From contig NZ_VYGV01000027.1 in the NCBI RefSeq assembly GCF_013387465.1, positions 101,865 to 165,864 on the forward strand: a DNA stretch of 64,000 bases, given 5' to 3'. Below the pieces are notes generated by a model. It was not told the origin of the DNA, searched no databases, and saw nothing but the letters and a program-made list of their open reading frames with translations. Numbering within the stretch: position 1 is the stretch's first letter; every line of letters begins with the position of its first letter. Positions 43,348 through 51,756 of the stretch are shown here, one piece after another. A program made the translations under genes and the position numbers. The DNA is from Hydrogenophaga aromaticivorans. GTDB lineage: Bacteria; Pseudomonadota; Gammaproteobacteria; Burkholderiales; Burkholderiaceae_C.

Positions 43348-43668
43348 ATGACCCGTAGCGACCTCGTTGAAGCACTGGCCGGCCGTTTTGGCCAGCTCAC
43401 CCAACGCGACGCCGAGTTCGCCGTCAAAGCGATCCTCGATGCGATGGGTGACGCCTTGGTCAAAGGGCACCGGATTGAAATCCGGGGCTTCGGCAGTTTC
43501 TCCGTCAACCGCCGCTCACCCCGCATCGGACGCAACCCGCGTTCGGGCGAGAGCGTCATGATTCCGGAGAAGCGCGTTCCGCACTTCAAGCCAGGCAAAG
43601 CCCTGCGCGAACAGGTGGACGCGAAGACCGCCGAGATCCTGGGTCGAGAACAGAAAAAGGCGGACTGA
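43348..43668 (+). CDS. ihfB: Integration host factor beta subunit
   Basis: A 106-residue DNA-bending protein that pairs with IhfA. TRSDLVEALAGRFGQLTQRD is the N-terminal helix pair; IEIRGFGSFSVNRR and GRNPRSGESVMIPEK form the DNA-clamping beta arm with the intercalating Pro. The C-terminal tail after FKPGKALREQV is about 15 residues longer than in E. coli. It lies in the usual place after rpsA. Confidence 0.97.
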   Translation: MTRSDLVEALAGRFGQLTQRDAEFAVKAILDAMGDALVKGHRIEIRGFGSFSVNRRSPRIGRNPRSGESVMIPEKRVPHFKPGKALREQVDAKTAEILGREQKKAD

Positions 43669-43714
43669 TCGAAAGACTGGATCGCTACAATCGTCCCACC
43701 ACAGAGGGGATGAT

Positions 43715-43996
43715 TTGAAATACCTGATGTGGCTGCTCAATGCAGCCATTTTTTTTGTGCTTTTCGCTTTCGCGCTGAACAACCAGGACGCGGTCACGCT
43801 GCACCTGTTCTTTGGCGCCCAGTGGCAGGCTCCGCTGGTGCTGGTGCTGTTCATCGCCCTGCTCCTGGGTGTCAGCCTGGGCGTGCTCGTGATGTTGCCG
43901 CTGTGGCTGCGCGCGAGGCGCGCGCGCCAACCTGCCACATCCCGGTTGAGCGCGTCAGACGCTGGCGGTGACACCCTCACGCCACCCGCTCCGTAA
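43715..43996 (+). CDS. lapA: LapA-type lipopolysaccharide assembly membrane protein
   Basis: A 93-residue protein with two transmembrane helices (WLLNAAIFFVLFAFALNNQ and APLVLVLFIALLLGVSLGVL) and the NNQDAVTLHLFFG loop typical of LapA/YciS (DUF1049). The start appears to be TTG at 43715 with AGAGGGG upstream; no ATG is available. It is followed 6 nt later by lapB. In E. coli LapA-LapB link LPS assembly to LpxC turnover. Confidence 0.88.
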   Translation: MKYLMWLLNAAIFFVLFAFALNNQDAVTLHLFFGAQWQAPLVLVLFIALLLGVSLGVLVMLPLWLRARRARQPATSRLSASDAGGDTLTPPAP

Positions 43997-44002
43997 CGCG
44001 AC

Positions 44003-45148
44003 ATGGATCTTGATCTCACCTGGCTCCTCTGGGGCCTGCCCATCGCGTTTGCACTCGGCTGGGTTGCCTCAAGACTCGATCTTCGGCAGTGGCGCATCGA
44101 AAGCCGCCAGACACCCAAAGCCTACTTCCGGGGCCTGAACCACCTGCTCAACGAGCAGCAGGACCAGGCCATCGACGCCTTCATCGAAGCCGTGCAGGGC
44201 GACCCCGACACCGCCGAACTGCACTTTGCCTTGGGCAATCTCTTTCGCCGCCGCGGCGACTACGACCGCGCCGTGCGCGTGCACGAACACCTGCTGGGTC
44301 GCGCGGACATCAACCGCAAGGACCGGGACCGCGCCCAGCACGCCCTGGCGCTGGACTTCCTCAAGGCCGGCCTGCTCGACCGCGCCGAAGCCGCCTTGCA
44401 CAAGCTTGAAGGCTCGGCCTTCGAAGGCGAAGCCTTGCTGGCGCTGCTGGCCATTTACGAGCGCTCGCGCGACTGGCGGCAGGCCCAGGCCGTCGCGCAG
44501 CGCCTCGAAGCGGCCGAACAGGGCAGCTTCACCACCCGGCTGGCGCACTACCAGTGCGAAGAGGCTGAACTGGCCCAGAAAAATGGAGACACCGCGCTGG
44601 CACAGCGCCTGCTGGGCGACGCGGTGCAACACGCGCCCCAGTTGCCACGGGGCTGGATGGCGCTCTCTGCGCTCAAGGCCCAGCAAGGCGATGCAGCCGG
44701 CGCACTGGCTGCCTTGAAACAGCTGGCGCAACAGGCGCCGCAAGGTCTGCCACTGGCTGCCCATGCGCTCGCGGAACTGGCGCAGCAAACCGGGCGGCAG
44801 GGCGAGGTTCTGGTGCTGCTGCAGGCCGCCCACGAACGGGGTCCGTCGCTCGATGTGACCGAAGCTCTGGCCCGCCTGAGCCCCGATGCCGAAAGCGCCC
44901 GCGCACGCTACCTCAACCACCTGGAGCGCGAGCCCTCGCTGGTGGTGGCCACCCAGTGGCTGGCCGGCGAAACCCTGTCGGACCCGCGCGCACAGAAGCC
45001 GGTGCAGAGTGCTCTGGAGCAGGCCAGCAACCCGCTCAAACGTTACCGCTGCGCCGCATGTGGCTTCGAGGCCCGCCAGCACTTCTGGCACTGCCCGGGC
45101 TGCCAGAGCTGGGACAGCTACCCGGCACGGCGCGTCGAGGAGCTTTGA
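44003..45148 (+). CDS. lapB: LPS assembly protein LapB (TPR, rubredoxin-like)
   Basis: A 381-residue inner-membrane protein. An N-terminal helix (LTWLLWGLPIAFALGWVAS) anchors it, then RGLNHLLNEQQDQAIDAFIE starts a series of TPR repeats across residues 45-330. The C-terminal rubredoxin-like knot has two CxxC pairs (YRCAACGFEAR, WHCPGCQSWDS). It acts with FtsH in control of LpxC and LPS synthesis, known from E. coli YciM. It is the last gene of the conserved block; a repeat copy follows. Confidence 0.95.
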   Translation: MDLDLTWLLWGLPIAFALGWVASRLDLRQWRIESRQTPKAYFRGLNHLLNEQQDQAIDAFIEAVQGDPDTAELHFALGNLFRRRGDYDRAVRVHEHLLGRADINRKDRDRAQHALALDFLKAGLLDRAEAALHKLEGSAFEGEALLALLAIYERSRDWRQAQAVAQRLEAAEQGSFTTRLAHYQCEEAELAQKNGDTALAQRLLGDAVQHAPQLPRGWMALSALKAQQGDAAGALAALKQLAQQAPQGLPLAAHALAELAQQTGRQGEVLVLLQAAHERGPSLDVTEALARLSPDAESARARYLNHLEREPSLVVATQWLAGETLSDPRAQKPVQSALEQASNPLKRYRCAACGFEARQHFWHCPGCQSWDSYPARRVEEL

Positions 45149-45245
45149 CGCCCCCCGCGCCGCACCTGCGGTGCGTCACCCCCCACTGGGGGGCAACGCT
45201 GGCGGCCCGGCGGAGCCGGTTCCGCGGCGTTCTGGCTTGGGCATC
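45149..45245 (+). repeat. Intergenic GC-rich repeat, copy C
   Basis: Contains CGCACCTGCGGTGCG (a small palindrome), CCCCCCACTGGGGGG, then CTGGCGGCCCGGCGGAGCCGGTTCC. The last block matches copy D at 50766-50860 except for two or three bases. It lies between lapB and the convergent racemase gene. Confidence 0.75.
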
Positions 45246-45254
45246 CCCTCCACT

Positions 45255-45938
45255 TCAAACGTGTTGCCCACTCCAAATTTCCTGCAGCCAGGATTCCAGA
45301 TCGTGCACCGGTCTTCCGGTGGCTTGGGCCACGGCTGCCCGGTACGGCGGCATGTTGGTGCACTCCAGCACCAGGTGTTGCACCTTGGGATGCTTCGCCA
45401 CCAGGCGCATCGCGGCTTCCACCACGTCATTTGATGCCTGCCGCAGGTCCAGCTGGGTATCGTCGGCCAGGATGCGCGACTGCAATTCACAACCGGGACT
45501 CAGGCCCTCCACGGGTGTGCCCGCCGGTACGCCCGCACGCTGCAGCAATCCCGCGTGCAACGAAGCGGCGTCGAATGTGACGATGCCTGGTGACGGCAGG
45601 CCGGCGCATTGCAGCAGGCTGGAGGTGATCACGGGCACGTCCACCGCCGCCTGCAACTCGACCTGCCAACTGGCCAGAAAGCCGCAACTGGTGGTGATGA
45701 GACGGGCGCCCTGACCAGCCAGCGAACGGGCGGCCTCCACAAAGGGGCCGAGCAGCGCCGGGTCTTGCGCCTGCACCACGCGTCGGGCCGAAGCCCCCGG
45801 CACGGTGATGAAGCGCACCGGGATGCCGGCGCGTTCCCAGGTGGCCGGGCTGCCGATGTCGCCCGGCGGGCGCGGGAAGCGGGTGTCCAGCATGATGACG
45901 CCCAGGCATCCCTCGGCGACGGTCTTCGTGTCCTTCAT
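45255..45938 (-). CDS. Aspartate/glutamate racemase family protein
   Basis: A 227-residue protein of the Asp/Glu/hydantoin racemase superfamily. The two expected catalytic cysteines are present, C85 in ITTSCGF and C193 in LECTNMPPY. GVIMLDTRFPRPPGD at the N terminus is a substrate-loop feature. Two-base racemases of this kind invert amino acids or related cyclic compounds. The setting, next to a D-amino-acid-dehydrogenase-like gene, a TRAP transporter and 5-oxoprolinase, suggests a substrate such as glutamate, pyroglutamate or a hydantoin, but this is inference. It is divergent from the flavoprotein gene with 47 nt between starts. Confidence 0.8.
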   Translation of the reverse strand: MKDTKTVAEGCLGVIMLDTRFPRPPGDIGSPATWERAGIPVRFITVPGASARRVVQAQDPALLGPFVEAARSLAGQGARLITTSCGFLASWQVELQAAVDVPVITSSLLQCAGLPSPGIVTFDAASLHAGLLQRAGVPAGTPVEGLSPGCELQSRILADDTQLDLRQASNDVVEAAMRLVAKHPKVQHLVLECTNMPPYRAAVAQATGRPVHDLESWLQEIWSGQHV

Positions 45939-45985
45939 GGCGATAAGCTGCGGGTTGACAACAACAACGATGGGAACATGGAAGC

Positions 45986-47254
45986 ATGACGCAGGCAAGG
46001 CTGGGACAACAGGTGGTGGTGCTGGGCGCCGGCATGGTGGGCATCGCTTGCGCGCTCTCGTTGCGCCAGCGCGGCATGCAGGTGACCGTGATCGACCCGC
46101 TGGGACCGGGCGCCGCGACTTCGCACGGCAACGCTGGCGTGCTGGCGCGCAGCTCGCTCATGCCGTTCAACCACCCCCGGCTGTGGTCGCAGTTGCCCGG
46201 GCTGCTGCGCGGGCGCAGTCCGGGCTTCCGCTACGACCCGTTGGCGATGCTGAACCAATGGCGCTGGGGTCTGTCGTTCCTGTCCCATGCGCGCGAACAG
46301 GACTTCCGCGAGACCACCACCGCGCTGGACGCGCTGATCCGGCACTCGGGGGAGGTGCACCACCGGTGGATGGACGCGGCGGGTGTCGCGCAGCGCCGCC
46401 GTGACGCGGGCTGGCTGTTTCTCTACCGCAGCGCGGCGGGGTTCGAGGCGGGCGCTTTCGGGCGCGAGACGCTGGCCCGCTTCGGCGTCGCCACCGCCGA
46501 GCTGGACGCACACGAACTGCACGATCTGGAACCGCATCTGCAGCCCATCTTCCGCAAGGCCCTGTGGGTGAAAGACGCCAGCTCGGTGGACAGCCCGGGT
46601 GAGCTGGTGCGCGCCTACGCGCGGTGGCTGGTGGAACTCGGCGGGCAGCTGCACACCACCGAGGCCACACACCTGCAACGAGACAACGGTGGCTGGTCCG
46701 TCGCCACAGCCGATGGACATTCCCTGCACGCCGATCACGTCGTGGTCGCGCTGGGACCTTGGTCGCGCGATTTCCTTCGGCAGCAGCTCGGACTGAAGCT
46801 GCCCATGGGCTTCGAGCGCGGCTACCACCGGCACTTCACGCCAGCGAGTGGCGCGGCACTCAACCGGCCGGTGTACGACACCGCCGCCGGCTACGTGCTC
46901 GCGCCCATGGCACAAGGCCTGCGGCTGACCACCGGGGTGGAGCTGAACGCACAACACGCTCCGTCGCGGCCTGCGCAGCTGGACGCTGCCGAGCGGGCCG
47001 CGCGCGAGGCGCTGGCGCTGGGTGAACGAACGGCAGACCCCGACTGGCTGGGCAGCCGCCCCACCCTGCCCGACAGCCGCCCGATGGTTGGGGAATGCCC
47101 GGGCCAGCCCGGGGTCTGGCTGGCGCTGGGCCACCAGCACATCGGCTTTTCGACCGGGCCGGGCACCGGCGAGTTGCTGGCGCAACTCATGCTGGGTGAG
47201 CCCACCAACCTCGACCCGAATCCGTTCAGGCCACAGCGGTTTCTGCGGTCATGA
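45986..47254 (+). CDS. D-amino-acid dehydrogenase-like FAD oxidoreductase
   Basis: A 422-residue DAO-family flavoprotein resembling DadA. The dinucleotide motif VVVLGAGMVGIACALSLRQRG begins near residue 8. HGNAGVLARSSLMPFNHPRL, ADHVVVALGPWSRDFLR, and the C-terminal PDSRPMVGECPGQPGVWLALGHQHIGFSTGPG are conserved in the family. It likely oxidises D-amino acids to 2-oxoacids, passing electrons to the respiratory chain. A strong ribosome site is not visible. It ends 3 nt from the convergent dctM gene and may process a product of the racemase. Confidence 0.88.
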   Translation: MTQARLGQQVVVLGAGMVGIACALSLRQRGMQVTVIDPLGPGAATSHGNAGVLARSSLMPFNHPRLWSQLPGLLRGRSPGFRYDPLAMLNQWRWGLSFLSHAREQDFRETTTALDALIRHSGEVHHRWMDAAGVAQRRRDAGWLFLYRSAAGFEAGAFGRETLARFGVATAELDAHELHDLEPHLQPIFRKALWVKDASSVDSPGELVRAYARWLVELGGQLHTTEATHLQRDNGGWSVATADGHSLHADHVVVALGPWSRDFLRQQLGLKLPMGFERGYHRHFTPASGAALNRPVYDTAAGYVLAPMAQGLRLTTGVELNAQHAPSRPAQLDAAERAAREALALGERTADPDWLGSRPTLPDSRPMVGECPGQPGVWLALGHQHIGFSTGPGTGELLAQLMLGEPTNLDPNPFRPQRFLRS

Positions 47255-47257
47255 GGT

Positions 47258-48553
47258 TCACATCCGCCCCGGCAGCCACATCACGATTTGCGGGAACCAC
47301 CAGAGCAGGCACACCGCCAGCACCATGAGGAAGAAGTAAGGCATGCAGACCCCGGCGATCCAGTTGATCTCGCGCTTGGTCATGCCCTGCAGCACAAACA
47401 GGTTGAAGCCCACCGGCGGCGTGATCTGCGCCATCTCCACCACGATGACGACGAAGATGCCGAACCAGATCAGGTCGATGCCCGCGGCCTGCACTGTCGG
47501 GATCAGCACGCCCATGGTCAGCACGATCATGGAAATGCCGTCGAGGAAACAGCCCAGCAGGATGAAGAACAGCGCCAGCGCGATCAGCAGCAGCCCCGGC
47601 GACAGGCCCAGCGAACCCACCCACTCGGCCAGGTGGCGCGGCAGGCCGATGTAGCCCATGGACAGCGTGAGGAAAGCCGCCCCGGCGAGGATCAGCGCCA
47701 TCATGCAATACAGGCGGGTGGCGCCCAGCAGCGCGTCCTTGAAGTTCTGCCAGTTCAGCGACTTCTGGTACGCCGACAGCATCAGCGAGCCGACCACGCC
47801 GATGGCGGCCGCCTCGGTGGCGGTGGCCACGCCGACGTAGATCGAGCCGATCACGCCGCCGATGAGCAACACCACCGGGATCAGTTCGCTGGAAGCGCGC
47901 AACTTGTCGGTGAAGCTCATGCCCGGATCGGCCTGCGGAATCTTGTCGGGGTTGAGCAGCGACCAGACCATCAGGTAACCGCTGAACAAGCCCGCGAGCA
48001 TCAGGCCGGGAATCATGCCCGCCACGAACAGCTTGGCGATCGACACCTCGGCGGCCACGCCGTAAACGATCATCACGATGGAGGGCGGTATCAGCAGGCC
48101 CAGCGTGCTGGCGCCACCCAGCGAGCCGATGACGCGCTCCGGCGGGTAGCCGCGTTCGGTCAGTTCGGGGATCGTCATCTTGCCGATGGTGGCGCAGGTG
48201 GCCGCCGACGAACCCGACACCGCCGCAAAGATCGTGCTGCCCAGGATGTTGGTGTGCAGCAGCCGACCGGGCAGCGCATTGACCCAGGGCGCCAGGCCCT
48301 TGAACATGTTTTCCGACAGCTTGGTGCGGAACAGGATCTCGCCCATCCAGATGAACAGCGGCAATGCGGTCAGCGTCCAGCTGCTGGCGGAGCCCCAGAT
48401 GGTGACGGCCATGGCATCGCCCGCGCTGCGCGAAGAGAACAGCTCCATGCCGATCCAGGCCACGCCGGCCAGCGTGAGGCCGATCCAGACGCCGCTGCCC
48501 AGCAGGGCGAACAGGGTGACGATCAGAAACCCGGTGACGACCATCTCATTCAT
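47258..48553 (-). CDS. dctM: TRAP transporter large permease (DctM)
   Basis: A 431-residue DctM with about 12 helices. ALPLFIWMGEILFRTKLSE, SGSSAATCATIGKMTIPEL, LGGASTLGLLIPPSIVMIVYG and DGISMIVLTMGVLIP are the family's sodium- and substrate-site segments. It forms the channel part of the tripartite transporter with DctQ and DctP. The start at 48553 overlaps the end of dctQ by 8 nt. Confidence 0.95.
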   Translation of the reverse strand: MNEMVVTGFLIVTLFALLGSGVWIGLTLAGVAWIGMELFSSRSAGDAMAVTIWGSASSWTLTALPLFIWMGEILFRTKLSENMFKGLAPWVNALPGRLLHTNILGSTIFAAVSGSSAATCATIGKMTIPELTERGYPPERVIGSLGGASTLGLLIPPSIVMIVYGVAAEVSIAKLFVAGMIPGLMLAGLFSGYLMVWSLLNPDKIPQADPGMSFTDKLRASSELIPVVLLIGGVIGSIYVGVATATEAAAIGVVGSLMLSAYQKSLNWQNFKDALLGATRLYCMMALILAGAAFLTLSMGYIGLPRHLAEWVGSLGLSPGLLLIALALFFILLGCFLDGISMIVLTMGVLIPTVQAAGIDLIWFGIFVVIVVEMAQITPPVGFNLFVLQGMTKREINWIAGVCMPYFFLMVLAVCLLWWFPQIVMWLPGRM

Positions 48554-49070
48554 GGTGGGTCTCCGATCCGTCGATGCGTTGGCGCTGGCCACGGGCCTCC
48601 AGCACCCATTCATCCACGAAAGCGATGAACAGCACGAGGGTGCCGAACGCCATCGCCAGCTGGGGAATCCACAGCGGCGTGGCGTCGTTGCCGGTGGAGA
48701 TGTCGTGGAACTCGATCGACTGCCACACCAGGCGCGCCGCGAACCAGGCGAACAGCCCGGACAGCAGCACCGCGACGCTCAGCGACCACAGCTCCAGGCC
48801 CCGGCGGGCGCGGCCGGTGAGTTTGCCCAGCACCAGCGTGACGCGGATGTGCTCGTTGCGTTTGAGCGTGTGCGCCAGCGCCAGGAAACCGGCGGCGGCC
48901 ATGGCGTAGCCGGCGTAGGCGTCCGTGCCCGGCACGTGGAACTGGAACTGCCGGCCCAGTACCGACAGCAGCACCATGACCAGCACGCCGATCATGAACA
49001 CCGCCGCGAGCCAGGCGCAGCCGTCGTACAAGGCATTCAGCGTGCGTCGCATGTTGCTGCCGTGGCTCAC
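48546..49070 (-). CDS. dctQ: TRAP transporter small permease (DctQ)
   Basis: A 174-residue DctQ with four helices (WLAAVFMIGVLVMVLLSVLG, YAGYAMAAAGFLALAHTLKR, LSVAVLLSGLFAWFAARLVW and ALMAFGTLVLFIAF-like last segment). RNEHIRVTLVLGKL is the usual interhelix motif. The start is GTG at 49070, which overlaps the dctP stop as GTGA; an ATG lies at 49052. The three genes are therefore translationally coupled in the order dctP-dctQ-dctM. Confidence 0.92.
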   Translation of the reverse strand: MSHGSNMRRTLNALYDGCAWLAAVFMIGVLVMVLLSVLGRQFQFHVPGTDAYAGYAMAAAGFLALAHTLKRNEHIRVTLVLGKLTGRARRGLELWSLSVAVLLSGLFAWFAARLVWQSIEFHDISTGNDATPLWIPQLAMAFGTLVLFIAFVDEWVLEARGQRQRIDGSETHHE

Positions 49071-50041
49071 TTGCGGAACGCGTCGACCATGGCCTGGCCT
49101 TCAGGGCCGGCTTTGGCGAGCCACTCCTTGAGCATGGTGTCGCCGACCTGCTTCATGTCGGTCTTGAGCTGCGCGGGCGCCGGCAGGATCTGCATGCCAC
49201 CGGCCTTGAGTTTGTCCAGGCTTTCGCCGTTGGCCTTCTTGCTCTCGGCCCAGCCGCGGGTCTCGGCGTCGGCGGCGGCCTTCAGCACGGCATCCTGCGT
49301 CGGTTTGTCCAGTGCATCAAAGGCCTTCTTGTTCACCAGCAGCGCATTCTTGGGCAACCAGGCCTGGGTGTCGTACCAGTACTTCACGTGTTCGTACAGC
49401 TTGGCGTCGGCACCGGTGGAGCCGCTGGACATCATGCTTTCGGTCACGCCGGTGGCGAAGGCCTGGCTGACCTCGGCCGCCTGCACGGTGACCGGCTGGG
49501 CGCCCACCAGTTCGGCGATGCGCGCGGTGGCCGGGCTGTAGGCGCGCCACTTGATGCCCTTCAGATCGGCTGCGCTGTTCAGCGGCTTCTTGCTGTACAC
49601 GCCCTGCGGCGGCCACGGCACCGCGAACAGGACCATCATGCCCTGCTCGGCCAGCTTCTTCTCCAGCACCGGGCGCTGCACCTTCCAGAGCTTGGCCGCT
49701 TCGTCGTAGCTGTCGGCCAGGAACGGCAGGCCGTCGGCACCGAAGACCTGCCATTCGTTCTGGTAGTTCACCAGCAGGATCTCGCCGGCCTGGGCCTGAC
49801 CTCCCTGCACCGCGCGCTTGATCTCGGGCGCCTTGAACAGCGCGGCGTTGGCGTGCACCGTCATCTTGAGCTTGCCGCCGCTGGCCTTGTCCACGTCGGC
49901 CGCGAACTGGCTGATGTTGACCGTGTGGAAGTTGGTGGCCGGGTAGGCGGTGGCCAGATCCCACTTGGCCTGGGCATACGCCGAGGTCGAAAGTGCGAGC
50001 GCTGCAGCGGCCATCGAGAGTTGGAATGCGCGACGTTTCAT
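49067..50041 (-). CDS. dctP: TRAP transporter substrate-binding protein (DctP)
   Basis: A 324-residue periplasmic binding protein. The signal peptide MKRRAFQLSMAAAALALSTSAYA ends with AYA. KWDLATAYPATNFHTVNISQF, GEILLVNYQNEWQVFGADGLP and the ligand-gripping stretch KGIKWRAYSPATARIAELVGA fit the DctP family. The Arg in KWRAYSP should contact the substrate carboxylate. Related Bordetella proteins bind pyroglutamate, which fits the pxpBCA genes nearby; the ligand here is inference. It is the first gene of the transporter operon and is divergent from the MarR-type gene. Confidence 0.93.
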   Translation of the reverse strand: MKRRAFQLSMAAAALALSTSAYAQAKWDLATAYPATNFHTVNISQFAADVDKASGGKLKMTVHANAALFKAPEIKRAVQGGQAQAGEILLVNYQNEWQVFGADGLPFLADSYDEAAKLWKVQRPVLEKKLAEQGMMVLFAVPWPPQGVYSKKPLNSAADLKGIKWRAYSPATARIAELVGAQPVTVQAAEVSQAFATGVTESMMSSGSTGADAKLYEHVKYWYDTQAWLPKNALLVNKKAFDALDKPTQDAVLKAAADAETRGWAESKKANGESLDKLKAGGMQILPAPAQLKTDMKQVGDTMLKEWLAKAGPEGQAMVDAFRK

Positions 50042-50152
50042 GGGAGCTCCGGTGGGTGGGGTGGAACAGATTGCAGGCAGACCCTGCGGGAAAGGGTGCA
50101 CGGACTGTAGGCGCCGGGCTGGCAGATTGTGATGGGTGTTTTCCCTTATCGT

Positions 50153-50190
50153 CAACAAATTGTTGGCAAATCATCAGCAAAAAATCTAAA
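50153..50190 (+). promoter_or_regulatory. Palindromic operator and promoter in front of the MarR-type gene
   Basis: CAACAAATTGTTG (50153-50165) is a perfect 6+1+6 palindrome. It overlaps a -35-like TTGGCA (50163-50168), followed by a 16-nt spacer and TCTAAA (50185-50190). It lies in the shared gap between dctP and the regulator, so it is the likely site of autoregulation and transporter control. Confidence 0.5.
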
Positions 50191-50214
50191 CTGCGGACCA
50201 TCGAAGGAACGCAC

Positions 50215-50763
50215 ATGGCCAAGACACCCAAAGCAACAACCACGCCCGCCGCCAAGGCGCCCGGCTCGCACATCGTGTCATCGGCGCACCTGGTCTCACC
50301 CCAGAGCGCGGAGATGAGCGAGTTCGAGTTCGGCCTGATCGTGGCCAGCAACGCCTTCCACCGCTGGGTGGTGCACTGCATGTCGGCCGCGGGGTTGAAG
50401 GACCTGATGCCGCTGGACGTGCTGGTCCTGCACCACGTCTCGCACCGGGCGCGGGACAAGCGCCTGTCGGACATCTGCTTCATCATGAACATCGAGGACA
50501 CGCACCTGGTCAACTACTCGCTCAAGAAGCTGGTGAGCCTGGGCGTGGTGGTGTCCAGCAAGTCGGGCAAGGAAGTGACCTACGCCGCCACCGAAGCCGG
50601 CAGCGTCAGCGTGCAGCGCTACCGCGAGATCCGCGAGCAATGCCTGATCCAGGCGCTGCACGCCGACGACGCGCTCAACAAGGACATCGGCGAGCTCGCG
50701 CGCCTGCTGCGCGTGCTCTCGGGCATGTACGACCAGGCGGCGCGGTCCGCGGCTTCACTGTGA
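50215..50763 (+). CDS. MarR-type winged-helix regulator
   Basis: A 182-residue regulator. After an Ala/Lys/Thr-rich N-terminal tail, the winged helix covers about residues 60-140 (LMPLDVLVLHHVSHRARDKR, LSDICFIMNIEDTHLVNYSLK, KLVSLGVVVSSKSGKEVTYAAT), with a C-terminal dimerisation helix. It matches predicted MarR-family regulators (HTH_27-like) often linked to TRAP or pxp loci. GAAGGAAC precedes the ATG. A palindrome lies at its promoter. It probably controls the divergent TRAP genes and pxpBCA downstream; the inducer is unknown. Confidence 0.85.
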   Translation: MAKTPKATTTPAAKAPGSHIVSSAHLVSPQSAEMSEFEFGLIVASNAFHRWVVHCMSAAGLKDLMPLDVLVLHHVSHRARDKRLSDICFIMNIEDTHLVNYSLKKLVSLGVVVSSKSGKEVTYAATEAGSVSVQRYREIREQCLIQALHADDALNKDIGELARLLRVLSGMYDQAARSAASL

Positions 50764-50765
50764 AA

Positions 50766-50860
50766 CACTGTGAAGCCCCCCTGCGCCGCTTCGCGGCTTC
50801 CCCCCGGAGGGGGACGCAGCTGGTGGCCCGGCGAAGCCGGTTCCACGGCTGCCCTGGGTC
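50766..50860 (+). repeat. Intergenic GC-rich repeat, copy D
   Basis: CCGCTTCGCGG, CCCCCCGGAGGGGG, then CTGGTGGCCCGGCGAAGCCGGTTCC. It matches copy C over about 25 bases. It lies in the 237-nt gap between the MarR-type gene and pxpB, which holds no gene. Confidence 0.75.
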
Positions 50861-50936
50861 AGGCACGCGCTCCGGCCATGCCATTGGACTCCCCCTTCGC
50901 AGCTTCCCTGCCCGGGCCTTGCTCCCTCGCACCTCT

Positions 50937-50960
50937 GGGGAGAGGGCTGGGGTAAGGGGC
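50937..50960 (-). repeat. CCCCT-ACCCCA-type repeat, copy 1
   Basis: On the minus strand this reads GCCCCTTACCCCAGCCCTCTCCCC. It matches the plus-strand copy upstream of rdgC (53769-53792) at most positions. It shares the MarR-pxpB gap with copy D. Confidence 0.6.
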
Positions 50961-51000
50961 CGCCGCCGAGCCCGGGTCTCCCTTTCGCACATCACCTCCC

Positions 51001-51756
51001 ATGAGTCCTGACATGGCCCCCCGCCTGCTCGCCCTCGGCGACAGCGCCTGGACGCTGGAGTTCGGCAGCGCCATCGACCCTGCCATCAACGCCCGCGTGA
51101 TGGGCCTGGCCGAGCGCGTGGCGCAGGCGCGTGGCGCAGAACCGCTGATGGCATCGATCACCGATGTGGTGCCCACGTTCCGCTCGCTCACGGTGCATTA
51201 CGACCCCCTGGAAGCCGATGCCACCGCGCTGGGCGAACGCCTGCAGGTGCTGGCGCAAGACGGTCATCAGGCCATGCAGCCGGGCCGCCTCTGGCACCTG
51301 CCGGTGTGTTTCGACGCCGACTTCGCGCCCGACCTGCCCCGCCTGGCCGAAGCCAAAGGCCTGAGCCCCGACGAAGTGATCCAGCGCCTGCTCACCGCCA
51401 CCTTCCGGGTCTACATGCTCGGCTTCCAGCCGGGCTTCCCGTACATGGGCGGCGTGCCACCCGAACTGCACATGCCGCGCCTGCCGGCGCCGCGCCAGAA
51501 AGTGCCCGCGCAATCACTGGCAGTGGCCGGCGAGATGTGTGCGGTCTACCCCTGGGAAAGCCCGGGCGGCTGGAACCTGCTCGGTCGCACGCCGGTGGTT
51601 CTGTTCGACCTGCGCCACGCCGAGCAGCCGGCCCTGCTCGCGGCCGGCGACGAGGTGCGTTGCCACGCGGTCGACCTTGCCACGCACGACCGGCTGGCCG
51701 CCGAGATCGCGCGGGGCCTGCCGCGTGAAACCTTCCTGAAGGCACCTGAGCAATGA
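51001..51756 (+). CDS. pxpB: 5-oxoprolinase subunit B
   Basis: A 251-residue KipI/allophanate-hydrolase-subunit-1 family protein. The hallmarks are HYDPLEADATALGERL near the middle and YMLGFQPGFPYMGGVP, then RLPAPRQKVPAQSLAVAG. With PxpA and PxpC it opens 5-oxoproline to glutamate using ATP. Its stop overlaps the pxpC start in ATGA. A second ATG lies 4 codons downstream. No strong ribosome site is seen. Confidence 0.93.
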   Translation: MSPDMAPRLLALGDSAWTLEFGSAIDPAINARVMGLAERVAQARGAEPLMASITDVVPTFRSLTVHYDPLEADATALGERLQVLAQDGHQAMQPGRLWHLPVCFDADFAPDLPRLAEAKGLSPDEVIQRLLTATFRVYMLGFQPGFPYMGGVPPELHMPRLPAPRQKVPAQSLAVAGEMCAVYPWESPGGWNLLGRTPVVLFDLRHAEQPALLAAGDEVRCHAVDLATHDRLAAEIARGLPRETFLKAPEQ

